Source of the DNA: an uncultured Oscillospiraceae bacterium
GTDB taxonomy: Bacteria; Bacillota; Clostridia; Oscillospirales; Oscillospiraceae
Length of the DNA stretch: 64,000 nt
Direction of reading: 5' to 3'
Assembly (NCBI GenBank): GCA_934589525.1
Contig: CAKTOB010000006.1
Location: 39,403-103,402 of the forward strand
The notes under the pieces were generated by a model. It made no database searches, was not told the DNA's origin, and worked only from the letters and a program-made list of their open reading frames with translations. A program made the translations under genes and the position numbers. Positions within the stretch are counted from its first letter, which is position 1, and each line of letters begins with the position of its first letter. Shown here piece by piece: positions 52,476 to 60,665 of the stretch.

Positions 52476-53171
52476 ATGATGAACGCGGAAGAGATCATTG
52501 CCTATATCCGTGACGCGGAGAAGAAGACCCCGGTGAAGGTGTACGTCTGGGAAAAGGAGCCGGTGGCCTTTCCCAACTGCCGGGAGTTTCCCGCCGGGAA
52601 GGGCTGCAAAATCGTCTTCGGAGACTGGAAGGACGTGGCCCCTGTCTTAAAATCCAACGAATTTGACCACATTGAAATCGAAAACAACTGCCGCAACTCC
52701 GCCATCCCCATGATGGACCTGAAGGACATCCCCGCCCGCATTGAGCCCGGTGCCATTCTCCGGGAGCAGGTCACGGTGGAAAAGAACGCCGTCATTATGA
52801 TGGGGGCCATTTTAAACATCGGTGCCGTGGTGGGTGAGGGCACCATGATCGATATGGGTGCCGTCCTGGGTGGCCGGGCCACCGTGGGCAAGCACTGCCA
52901 TGTGGGAGCCGGGGCCGTATTGGCGGGGGTCATTGAGCCCGCTTCCGCCACCCCGGTGATTGTGGAGGACAATGTGCTGATCGGTGCCAACGCCGTGGTC
53001 ATTGAGGGCTGCCGCATCGGCCATGATGCGGTGGTGGCCGCCGGTGCGGTGGTGGTGGAGGATGTGGCCCCCAACACCGTGGTGGCCGGATGCCCCGCCC
53101 GGGTCATCAAGGTGAAGGATGACAAAACCACCGCCAAAACCGCCCTGGTGGATGCTTTGAGAACGCTGTAA
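52476..53171 (+). CDS. dapH: Tetrahydrodipicolinate N-acetyltransferase
   Basis: Acetylates tetrahydrodipicolinate in lysine and peptidoglycan-DAP synthesis. 231 residues from [24 protein letters not shown], with AAGGAG ten bases upstream. N-terminal DapH domain, then [21 protein letters not shown], and the left-handed beta-helix of hexapeptide repeats ([35 protein letters not shown]). Divergent from dapL-patA; together these three give the acetylated branch after DapA and DapB, which are not in the window. Confidence 0.94.
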   Translation: MMNAEEIIAYIRDAEKKTPVKVYVWEKEPVAFPNCREFPAGKGCKIVFGDWKDVAPVLKSNEFDHIEIENNCRNSAIPMMDLKDIPARIEPGAILREQVTVEKNAVIMMGAILNIGAVVGEGTMIDMGAVLGGRATVGKHCHVGAGAVLAGVIEPASATPVIVEDNVLIGANAVVIEGCRIGHDAVVAAGAVVVEDVAPNTVVAGCPARVIKVKDDKTTAKTALVDALRTL

Positions 53172-53174
53172 AGT

Positions 53175-53207
53175 TTTCAGTTTCCTTTCAGCTTTTTGGT
53201 GTATGAT
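53175..53207 (+). promoter_or_regulatory. Promoter of the two-component system with direct repeats
   Basis: TTTCAG at 53175-53180 and again at 53186-53191, spaced 11 bp, followed by TATGAT (53202-53207). Direct repeats at one helical turn are typical for OmpR-type regulators, so autoregulation is likely. Confidence 0.5.
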
Positions 53208-53239
53208 GGGGACAAAGAACACCAAGGAGGCGGAGTCCT

Positions 53240-53917
53240 TTGAAAATACTGATTATTGAAGATGAAAAGCTGCTGGCGGATTCTCTCAAAACGTTGCTGG
53301 AGAAAAAAGGATTCACGGTGGAGTGCGTCTATGACGGGGAGTCCGGGGCGGAGTACGCCGAGACCGGGGTTTATGATCTGCTGATCCTGGACGTGATGAT
53401 GCCCAAAATGAACGGCTACCAGGTGGCCCGGTCCGTCCGGGCCAAGCGCTGCGGCACCCCTATTTTAATGCTCACCGCCCGGTCCGGCCTGGAAGACCGG
53501 ATCGAGGGCCTGAACGCCGGGGCGGACTACTACCTGACCAAGCCCTTTGACAGCCGGGAGCTGCTTGCCTGCATCAATGCCCTGCTGCGCCGTCAGGGAA
53601 ACCAGGTGGACGAGCTGACCCTGGGAAACACCGCCCTGGATTTGGGCACCAGCAACCTGCTCTGCGGCAGCCGGTCCGTACGGCTGTCGGCCAAGGAGTT
53701 TGACGTGATGCGGTATCTGTTCCAGGCCCGGGGGAGCATTGTGTCCAAGGAGGCCATTCTGGCCCGGGTCTGGGGCTATGACAGCAACGCCGTGGAAAAC
53801 AACGTAGAGGTCTACATCGGTTTTCTCCGAAAGAAGCTCTCTAGCATCGGCTCCAATGTGACCATCCAGTCCTTCCGGCGGCTGGGATACCAGTTGGAGG
53901 TGAAGGACGGGTGCTGA
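53240..53917 (+). CDS. OmpR-family response regulator
   Basis: 225 residues with a TTG start preceded by AAGGAGG. Receiver domain (1-118): acidic IIEDEK, phosphoacceptor Asp51 in LLILDVMMPKMNG, LTARSG, and YLTKPFD. Winged-helix domain (130-224): VRLSAKEFDVMRYLFQARG and NVEVYIGFLRKKL. The stop overlaps the kinase start by 7 bp. Confidence 0.93.
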   Translation: MKILIIEDEKLLADSLKTLLEKKGFTVECVYDGESGAEYAETGVYDLLILDVMMPKMNGYQVARSVRAKRCGTPILMLTARSGLEDRIEGLNAGADYYLTKPFDSRELLACINALLRRQGNQVDELTLGNTALDLGTSNLLCGSRSVRLSAKEFDVMRYLFQARGSIVSKEAILARVWGYDSNAVENNVEVYIGFLRKKLSSIGSNVTIQSFRRLGYQLEVKDGC

Positions 53918-55122
53918 AAAAACTGCGGCGGCGGTTTGTCTGTGTCATTATGGTGCTGGTCAGCGTGACCTTCGGGGGCATTTTCGGCCTGTTGTACGGC
54001 TTTACCAAGGCCAACCTGGAGGAGGAGAGCATTGCCATGATGAAAACCGTGGCGGCGAATCCCTTCCAGCCCGGGCGCGTCAGCATCCACAGCACCCAGG
54101 TCCGGCTGCCCTACTTTATGATCAAGGTGGGGGCCAACCGGGAGATCACCACGGTGGTGGACGGCAACTTTGACCTGTCGGACAGCACGTTTCTGCCCAA
54201 CCTTCTGGCGGCGGTGGAGCAGGGCGGCGGAGAGACCGGCACGGTGCCGGAATACAACCTGCGCTATCTCCGGGTGTGGACCCCTTTGAGCCAGACCCTG
54301 GTTTTTGCGGACATGACCATTGAAAAATCCATCCTCATGAATCTGGCCCGGACCTGTGTGGTGCTCACCGCCCTGGGCCTGGGGATTTTTCTGGCCATTG
54401 CGGTGTTTCTGGCCCGGTGGATGGTGGAGCCTGTGGAAAAAGCCTGGCAGCAGCAGCGGCAGTTTGTGGCGGATGCTTCCCACGAGCTGAAAACGCCCCT
54501 GACCGTCATCATGACCAATGCGGAGCTGCTGCAAATGCCGGAAGATACGGACAGCGCCCGGCGGTGCGCCGATAGCATCCTCACCATGTCCCGGCAGATG
54601 CGGCTGCTGGTGGAGCGGCTTTTAGAGCTGGCCCGGACGGACAGCGCCCAGAACAAACTCCCTCTGGAAGAGGTGGATTTGTCCGCCCTGACGGAGGATG
54701 GGGTGCTGCCCTTTGAGGCGGTGTTTTTCGAGGCGGGGCTGACCCTGGCCACCGCCATTCAGCCGGGGATCCAAGTCACCGGCAGCCGCCAGTATCTGGG
54801 GCAGCTGCTGGACATCCTCCTGGACAACGCCCGGAAATACGCCCTGGGGGGCGAAATACAGGTGGAGCTGTACCGGGTCCATCGCCACCGGTGCCGGTTG
54901 GTTGTCTCCAATACGGCGGAACCGAAGAATCGGGAGGAACTGCAAGCCATGTTCAAACGCTTCTATCGGGGCGATCCGGCCAGAAGCCGGGACGGCAGCT
55001 TCGGTCTGGGACTGTCCATTGCGGAGAATATCGTGTCTTCCCATGCCGGGAAACTCTGGGCCGAGAGCCGGGAGGGGCGGCTGTATGTTCTGGCGGAGCT
55101 GCCCTGCAATGAGGAAAAATAA
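53911..55122 (+). CDS. Sensor histidine kinase, partner of the adjacent regulator
   Basis: 403 residues, GTG start. Two membrane helices (about 9-32 and 145-170) around a small extracellular domain of about 110 residues. The phosphoacceptor histidine is in ADASHELKTPLTVIMTNAE. ATPase domain: LLDILLDNARKYAL (N box) and DGSFGLGLSIAENIV (G box). No clear HAMP domain is seen. Signal unknown. A terminator follows (55132-55174). Confidence 0.92.
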   Translation: MLKKLRRRFVCVIMVLVSVTFGGIFGLLYGFTKANLEEESIAMMKTVAANPFQPGRVSIHSTQVRLPYFMIKVGANREITTVVDGNFDLSDSTFLPNLLAAVEQGGGETGTVPEYNLRYLRVWTPLSQTLVFADMTIEKSILMNLARTCVVLTALGLGIFLAIAVFLARWMVEPVEKAWQQQRQFVADASHELKTPLTVIMTNAELLQMPEDTDSARRCADSILTMSRQMRLLVERLLELARTDSAQNKLPLEEVDLSALTEDGVLPFEAVFFEAGLTLATAIQPGIQVTGSRQYLGQLLDILLDNARKYALGGEIQVELYRVHRHRCRLVVSNTAEPKNREELQAMFKRFYRGDPARSRDGSFGLGLSIAENIVSSHAGKLWAESREGRLYVLAELPCNEEK

Positions 55123-55131
55123 GTTGAATGA

Positions 55132-55174
55132 GATGCTTCTGTATGGTATACTTCCTACAGAAGTATCTTTTTTT
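55132..55174 (+). terminator. Terminator after the two-component system
   Basis: Stem GATGCTTCTGTA/TACAGAAGTATC (55132-55143, 55156-55167) with a T7 run. Confidence 0.9.
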
Positions 55175-55242
55175 GTCACGGAAATATCAAAAAGGGAAAC
55201 TCTGAACCCGTGGGTCAGAGCTTTCTCGGAAACGGAGGAACC

Positions 55243-56703
55243 ATGGTTTTTAATTCCTACAGTTTTTTGCTGTTTTTCCCGGTGGTGCTGATTCTTGTGA
55301 ACATCCTGCCGGTAAAGTGGCGCAATGGGCTGCTGCTGCTAAGCAGCTACCTGTTCTATGCCAGCTGGGGCAAACGCTACTGTGTGCTGCTGCTGTTTGT
55401 CACCGGAGTGGTGTATGGGGCCGGGCTGCTGCTGGAAAAGAAGCACCAAAAAGGGGTGTTTCTCCTGGGGCTGTTGGGGGCCTTGGGGGGACTGCTGCTG
55501 TATAAGTATGCAAACTTTGTGCTGTCCACCGGAAACACCTTGCTTCAGACTCTGGGGCTGGGGCAGCCGCTGCCGGTGCTGTGCCTGGCCATGCCCGCGG
55601 GCATCTCCTTTTTCACCTTTCAGGCGGCGGGGTATCTCATCGATGTGTATCAGGGGAAGTATCCCGCGGAGCGGAGTTTTTTAAGACTGGCCCTCTTTGT
55701 CTCCTTCTTCCCCCAGATTTTGTCCGGCCCCATTGGCCGGGGGGATCAGCTGCTGCCTCAGTATGAACACCCTCAAAAGCCCACCTATGACCAGCTGCGC
55801 CATGGGCTTCTGGTCATGACCTGGGGCTTTTTCCTGAAGCTGATGCTGGCAGACCGGGCGGCCATTCTGGTAAATACGGTTTACGGGGCTTACAAGGACT
55901 ATGCCGGTATCTGCCTGGTCTTTGCCACCCTGGTCTATGCCCTGCAAATCTACTGCGATTTTGCGGGCTACTCCTACATGGCCATCGGCGGGGCAAGAAT
56001 GCTGGGGATCGAGCTGCCTGAAAACTTCGACACCCCCTATTTTGCCCAGTCCGTTCAGGAATTCTGGCGGCGGTGGCACATTTCCCTGAGCACCTGGTTC
56101 CGGGACTATGTGTACTTCCCCTTAGGGGGGAGCCGCTGCTCCAAATCCCAAAAATACCGGAATATTTTCATCGTCTTCCTGGTCAGCGGCCTGTGGCACG
56201 GGGCCATGTGGTCCTTTGTGCTGTGGGGGGCCATTCACGCCCTGTATCAGATTCTCGGCGGCCTGACAAAGCCCGCCCGGGAACAGGCCCTGAATGCCCT
56301 CCATGTAAACCGGGACAGCGGCAGCTACCGGGTGTTCCGGATGCTGTGTACCTTCTTATTGGTGGACTTTGCCTGGCTGTTCTTCCGGGCGGAGGGCCTG
56401 GGCAACGCCTTTGCCATGCTCCGGTGGATGTTCACGGAGCTGCGGCCTACGGAGTTGGTGGGACAGGCTTTCTACACCATGGGCCTGGACCGACCGGATT
56501 TCTGGGCCATGCTGGTCTTTACCGGGGTTTTGGTGCTGGTGGATGTGCTGCGCTACCGGGGGGTCAGCCTCTGGGGCTGGTATCAGAAGCAGAATTGGCT
56601 CTTCCGGGAGCTGGGTCTGGCGGCGGTGATGCTGCTGATCGTGACTTACGGTGTATGGGGGAACGGCTTTGATGCGTCCAGTTTTATCTATTTTAAATTC
56701 TAA
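55243..56703 (+). CDS. MBOAT O-acyltransferase (AlgI/DltB-like)
   Basis: 486 residues, about ten membrane helices, from MVFNSYSFLLFFPVVLILVN (GGAGGAACC just upstream). The AlgI-type pattern is clear: AMPAGISFFTFQAAGYLID, FVSFFPQILSGPI, then FWRRWHISLSTWFRDYVYFPLGG, and the catalytic histidine in VSGLWHGAMW. It moves acyl groups from a donor across the membrane onto an outside polymer. The two SGNH proteins downstream would complete the transfer. The end overlaps the next gene by 32 bp. Confidence 0.93.
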   Translation: MVFNSYSFLLFFPVVLILVNILPVKWRNGLLLLSSYLFYASWGKRYCVLLLFVTGVVYGAGLLLEKKHQKGVFLLGLLGALGGLLLYKYANFVLSTGNTLLQTLGLGQPLPVLCLAMPAGISFFTFQAAGYLIDVYQGKYPAERSFLRLALFVSFFPQILSGPIGRGDQLLPQYEHPQKPTYDQLRHGLLVMTWGFFLKLMLADRAAILVNTVYGAYKDYAGICLVFATLVYALQIYCDFAGYSYMAIGGARMLGIELPENFDTPYFAQSVQEFWRRWHISLSTWFRDYVYFPLGGSRCSKSQKYRNIFIVFLVSGLWHGAMWSFVLWGAIHALYQILGGLTKPAREQALNALHVNRDSGSYRVFRMLCTFLLVDFAWLFFRAEGLGNAFAMLRWMFTELRPTELVGQAFYTMGLDRPDFWAMLVFTGVLVLVDVLRYRGVSLWGWYQKQNWLFRELGLAAVMLLIVTYGVWGNGFDASSFIYFKF

Positions 56704-57961
56704 GGCATTCCGCCGCACTGTCAGCATTTTGGTGCTGCTGGCCCTGGTGCTGGGCGGCACGGTGTTTTTGGGCCAGATGTTCCAAATGGAGCGGGGGGCC
56801 AGAACCCACAGCTTTTTCACCCAGGATCGATCGTATGATGTGCTGTTTTACGGCTCCAGCCACGTCATCAACGGCATTTTCCCCATGTATCTGTGGGAAA
56901 CCATGGGCATTCCCTCTTACAATCTGTCAGGCCACGGCTGCCGGCCCTCCATGGCCTATTGGCTTTTAAAAATGACCCTGCCCTTCCACAAGCCCAAGGC
57001 GGCGGTATTGGATGTGCTCTTTAGCTGGGAGGAAAATTCCGAGCTGACGGTGTCCCTGGCCCACAATATTTTAGACCCCTTCCCGGCCTCTCCCCTGAAA
57101 ACCCAGGCCATTTTGGACCTGTACGCCGGGGAAGCCCAGCGGGGGGAGCTGCTGTTTCCTCTGGATGTGTACCACAACCGGTGGAAGGAGCTGGATACCG
57201 CCATGGTCCGGGTGGCCCTGGGGGAGCCGGTGGTGCCCCTGACGGAAAAGGGGGCGGAGAGCCGCATCACCGTGGAGCCCTGCCTGGAAAACTACCTTTT
57301 GGCGGAGCCTCAGGAGCAGGCGGAGGACTTCACCCGGGAGATGGGCTATGTGGTCAAGTTTATTGAACTGTGCCAGGAAAATGGCATTGTGCCCGTCATC
57401 ACCTATCTGCCCTGCAAGACCAGCCGTTGGAGCCAGATGTGCTGCAACCGCACCATGGCCATTGCCCGGGACCTGGGGGCCCTGACCCTGGACCTGGAAT
57501 ACGAAAACCCCTTAAACGACTTGACAGACTGGGCCGACGGCCCGGACCATGTAAACCCCGCCGGGGCCCTGAAGCTGACGGCGGCGGTGGGGAGCTTCCT
57601 CCGGGAACAGCTCTCTTTACCGGACCGGCGGCAGGAAGAGGCCTATGGGGATTGGCAAAAGGACCTGGAGGCCTATTATAAGACCCAGGAAGCCCAGATG
57701 ACGGAGGCAGACACCCCGGAAAAGGTGCTGACCTTGGCAGCCCTGCCCGGCTTCCGGGCAAAGCTGGAACTGGCCCCGGGCTATGAAAATGAATTGTGGA
57801 CCGCCCAGATCCAGGAACTGGGCAGCCGGGGGACCCTGGAAACGGCGGTTCAGAGCCAAGAGTTTGACGCCCTGCGTCTGACGGTCTGGAACGCCGCAGG
57901 GGACAGGGTGCTGTGCAGGACCTGGAACAAGGCGCTGCTGCCGGAAGGAGGGAACCCATGA
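56672..57961 (+). CDS. SGNH-like membrane-anchored acyltransfer partner 1
   Basis: 429 residues from MRPVLSILNSKAFRRTVSI. One N-terminal membrane anchor (about 15-37), then an outside domain. The nucleophile motif is DVLFYGSSHVINGI (GSSH), and a late DGPDHVNPAGALK supplies the Asp/His part. This is like DltD, AlgX/AlgJ and other MBOAT partners. The start lies inside the MBOAT gene; an upstream GTG at 56651 is the alternative. Which polymer is modified is unknown. Confidence 0.8.
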   Translation: MRPVLSILNSKAFRRTVSILVLLALVLGGTVFLGQMFQMERGARTHSFFTQDRSYDVLFYGSSHVINGIFPMYLWETMGIPSYNLSGHGCRPSMAYWLLKMTLPFHKPKAAVLDVLFSWEENSELTVSLAHNILDPFPASPLKTQAILDLYAGEAQRGELLFPLDVYHNRWKELDTAMVRVALGEPVVPLTEKGAESRITVEPCLENYLLAEPQEQAEDFTREMGYVVKFIELCQENGIVPVITYLPCKTSRWSQMCCNRTMAIARDLGALTLDLEYENPLNDLTDWADGPDHVNPAGALKLTAAVGSFLREQLSLPDRRQEEAYGDWQKDLEAYYKTQEAQMTEADTPEKVLTLAALPGFRAKLELAPGYENELWTAQIQELGSRGTLETAVQSQEFDALRLTVWNAAGDRVLCRTWNKALLPEGGNP

Positions 57962-59184
57962 AGCAATTTTTAAAGCGGGCCCTCAGCGTTCTGGTGCTGC
58001 TGGCCCTGGTGTGCTCCGGGGTGCTCTTTCTCACCCGGGCTTTGGCCATGACCGAGGGGCCGGAAAAAAACGGCAGCTTTTTAAAAGAGGATCGGGATTA
58101 TGACGTGCTGCTCTTCGGCTCCAGCCACATGGTCAACGGCATTTACCCCATGGAGCTGTGGAAGGACTACGGCATCACCGCCTACAACCTCTCCGGCCAC
58201 GGCGCGGGGCTGGCCGCCAGCTACTGGACCATGCGTCTGGCCACCCAGTATCACAAGCCCCGGGTGGCGGTGCTGGATGTGCTCTTTGCCCAGTCCGGCA
58301 CCACGGAAATGGAAATCGGCCTGGCCCATGAGCTGCTAGACCCCTTCCCGTTATCCCGGGAGAAGATTCTGGCGGTCCGGGACCTTTACCCCAGCAAGGC
58401 CCAGCAGGCGGAGCTGCTGTTTCCCTTTGACGTGTACCACAACCGCTGGAAGGAACTGGATGGGGACATGGTCCGCCGGGGCCTGACCGGGTATGTGGAG
58501 CGGTCTCATCAAAAGGGGGCCCAGGCCCGGGTGGAGGTGCAGCCCCTGGATGCTGCCCCTCTGATCCCCCAGACCCAGGAAATGGAGCAGCAGACCCTGG
58601 GTTTACAGTATATTGAAAAGTTCGTCCGCTATTGCCAGGACCGGGACATGGTCCCGGTGCTGACCTACATCCCCTGTGAGATCTCCCAGGAATGGCAGGA
58701 AAGCTGCAACGCCGCTCTGGCCCTGGGCCGGGAATTGGGGGCGTTGGTGCTGGACATGCAGTATATGGACCTTCTGGATCATGAAACCGACTGGTATGAC
58801 CAGGGGGGCCACGTCAATCCCCTGGGCGCCCAAAAGATCACCGCCTGTCTGGGAGATTTTCTGAAAACCGCCCTGGACCTTCCGGACCACCGGCAGGACA
58901 AGGCTTGGCAGCAGGACTATGAGGCGTATCAGGCAGAGCTCACCGAAAAATACGCCACCCTGGAGACCCTGCCCCAATTTTTGGCACTGGCGGCGGTGGG
59001 GGACGTTACCCTGGAAATTTCCTGGGCCCCGGGCACGGACCCCGGAGAATTGCTGACAAAGCTTTTAGATCGGCTGGGTAACCGGGTCACGATGCTGGAA
59101 GAACCGGGCAAAACGGATGTGACCGTGACGGTTCCCGGCATTGCCCAAAAGAATTTTTCCTGGGGTATCCGGGAAGAGGCATAA
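57958..59184 (+). CDS. SGNH-like membrane-anchored acyltransfer partner 2
   Basis: 408 residues from MKQFLKRALSVLVLLALVCS, with AAGGAGGG before the ATG and ATGA overlap with the previous gene. A paralogue of it: DVLLFGSSHMVNGIYPMELW, YNLSGHG, HKPRVAVLDVLF, LLFPFDVYHNRWKELD and GHVNPLGAQKI match the neighbour closely. The tandem pair arose by duplication. The two differ near the GSSH and C-terminal parts, so they may serve different acceptors. Confidence 0.82.
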   Translation: MKQFLKRALSVLVLLALVCSGVLFLTRALAMTEGPEKNGSFLKEDRDYDVLLFGSSHMVNGIYPMELWKDYGITAYNLSGHGAGLAASYWTMRLATQYHKPRVAVLDVLFAQSGTTEMEIGLAHELLDPFPLSREKILAVRDLYPSKAQQAELLFPFDVYHNRWKELDGDMVRRGLTGYVERSHQKGAQARVEVQPLDAAPLIPQTQEMEQQTLGLQYIEKFVRYCQDRDMVPVLTYIPCEISQEWQESCNAALALGRELGALVLDMQYMDLLDHETDWYDQGGHVNPLGAQKITACLGDFLKTALDLPDHRQDKAWQQDYEAYQAELTEKYATLETLPQFLALAAVGDVTLEISWAPGTDPGELLTKLLDRLGNRVTMLEEPGKTDVTVTVPGIAQKNFSWGIREEA

Positions 59185-59199
59185 AGTGAGGAAGATTTT

Positions 59200-59814
59200 T
59201 TGAAAAAACCGAATATGGAAAAACTGCTGCCCGGGTTCACCATGACCCGGGCGGGTCTCATGGTACTGGGGGCGGCCATTGCCTCCTTTGGCCTTTATAA
59301 CGTCCATCAGCAAAGCGGCATCACCGAAGGGGGCGTTCTGGGCACGGTGCTGCTGCTCCACCACTGGCTGGGCCTGCCCGCCTCGGTCATCACCCCCATC
59401 CTGGATCTGAGCTGCTACGCCCTGGCCCTGAAGATCCTGGGCCCGGACTTCATCAAGTGGTCCGTGGCCTCCACCCTCTGCGTCTCCGGCTTTTTTAGGC
59501 TTTGGGAATGCTGGCCCCCCATGCTGCCGGACCTCTCCGGCTATCCCTTAACGGCGGCGGTGCTGGGGGCCCTGTTCGTCGGCATCGGCGTGGGCCTGGT
59601 GGTCCGCCAGGGCGGCTCCTCCGGCGGCGACGACGCCTTGGCCCTGTCCATCGCCAAAGCCACCCGCATTCGAATTTCCCAGGCGTACTTATTCACCGAT
59701 CTGACGGTGCTCCTGCTGTCCCTAAGCTACATCCCCTTCCGCCGCATCGCCTATTCCCTGGTCACCGTCACCATCTCCTCCTGGCTCATCGATCTTTTTC
59801 AGATAAAAAAATAA
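59200..59814 (+). CDS. YitT-like integral membrane protein
   Basis: 204 residues, TTG start with GTGAGGA upstream (an ATG at 59215 is possible). Five to six hydrophobic segments with the YitT-type features GITEGGVLGTVLLLHHWLGLP and RQGGSSGGDDALALSIAK. Lacks the soluble DUF2179 tail of the gene at 16014. Role unknown; last gene of the MBOAT/SGNH run, with a terminator right after. Confidence 0.8.
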   Translation: MKKPNMEKLLPGFTMTRAGLMVLGAAIASFGLYNVHQQSGITEGGVLGTVLLLHHWLGLPASVITPILDLSCYALALKILGPDFIKWSVASTLCVSGFFRLWECWPPMLPDLSGYPLTAAVLGALFVGIGVGLVVRQGGSSGGDDALALSIAKATRIRISQAYLFTDLTVLLLSLSYIPFRRIAYSLVTVTISSWLIDLFQIKK

Positions 59815-59842
59815 AAGCCTATTGACAAGATAGGCTTTTGGG
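59813..59842 (+). terminator. Terminator after the YitT-like gene
   Basis: Stem AAAAGCCTAT/ATAGGCTTTT (59813-59822, 59830-59839), with A and T runs on both sides, so it can work in both directions. Confidence 0.85.
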
Positions 59843-59879
59843 AGTATGATGTGGCAAATGAACCACCCAGCCAAACCCC

Positions 59880-60645
59880 AGGGAACGGGATGGAAATTGA
59901 CAATTGACAATTGACAATGGACAATTATCGGGGCGACGGACGTGTTCGTTTTTGGAATACGTTGGTTAAAAAGGATCCCAATCAGCGAAACCGTAGGGAA
60001 CGGCCTATGTGCCGTTCCGGGGCGTGGCAAATATAACCCCTGTGGACAAAACGGGGGCCGCCCACCCTTGGCTCTCCCTCTGGGAGAGCTGGCTCGGCGC
60101 AGCCGAGACTGAGAGGGCCTTGCGGCGTTATTCATTGCACAAACAATGGGCCGCAAAGAGAAAACCCACCAGATTTGTCATTCCGAGCGAACGAAGTGAG
60201 CCGAGGAATCTACTCAAGTAGCAAGTTTTATCTTGTGGTGGTTCTTTATCCCAACGTGGTGGATTCCTCCGCTCCGCTGACGCTACGGTCGGAATGACAC
60301 AATGGGGGGACGTGTCTGGTTTTTATCGGTAACGGTTCCGTCCTTAAACGTGCGGAACGGCACATAGGCCGTTCCCTACGGTTTCGCTGGCAGGTTTTTC
60401 CTCTGTGTCCATTGTTCCTACAATGCGAAACGCCGTACTGCCCTCTCCGTCCTCGCTGCGCTCGGCCACCTCTCCCATAGGGAGAGGCAAGGTGCGGAAC
60501 GGCACATAGGCCGTTCCCTACATCCTTTAACGGATGGACCCCAATGAACAACGTTGGTCGCCCCAAAAATTGTCAATTGTCAATTGTTCATTGTCAATTG
60601 GGACAAAACTGTCAACTGTCAACTGTAAACTGTCAACTATATTCC
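59880..60645. repeat. Intergenic mosaic bracketed by inverted CAATTGTC arrays (mosaic 13)
   Basis: GACAATTG array (59896-59925) and CAATTGTC/AACTGTCAACTGT array (60570-60638) enclose GGAACGGC-N6-GCCGTTCC (three copies: 59998-60019, 60354-60377, 60496-60519), a CTCTCCC...GGCTCGGC element (60066-60117), a TGTCATTCCGA foldback element (60177-60300) and a CCTCTCCG...CTCTCCC element (60441-60492). No gene is seen. Confidence 0.82.
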
Positions 60646-60665
60646 CCCCGGAAAGGAAGATCTTC

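Noticed and set aside
60534..60665. N-terminal extension of cysK and similar extensions of ribF and rnpM
   Set aside because: The added codons are CAATTGTC-type repeat sequence; good starts with ribosome sites or family-typical N-termini lie downstream.
60541..60665. T-box or S-box riboswitch before cysK
   Set aside because: Only repeat arrays are present; no specifier-loop, T-box sequence or SAM-aptamer pattern could be seen.
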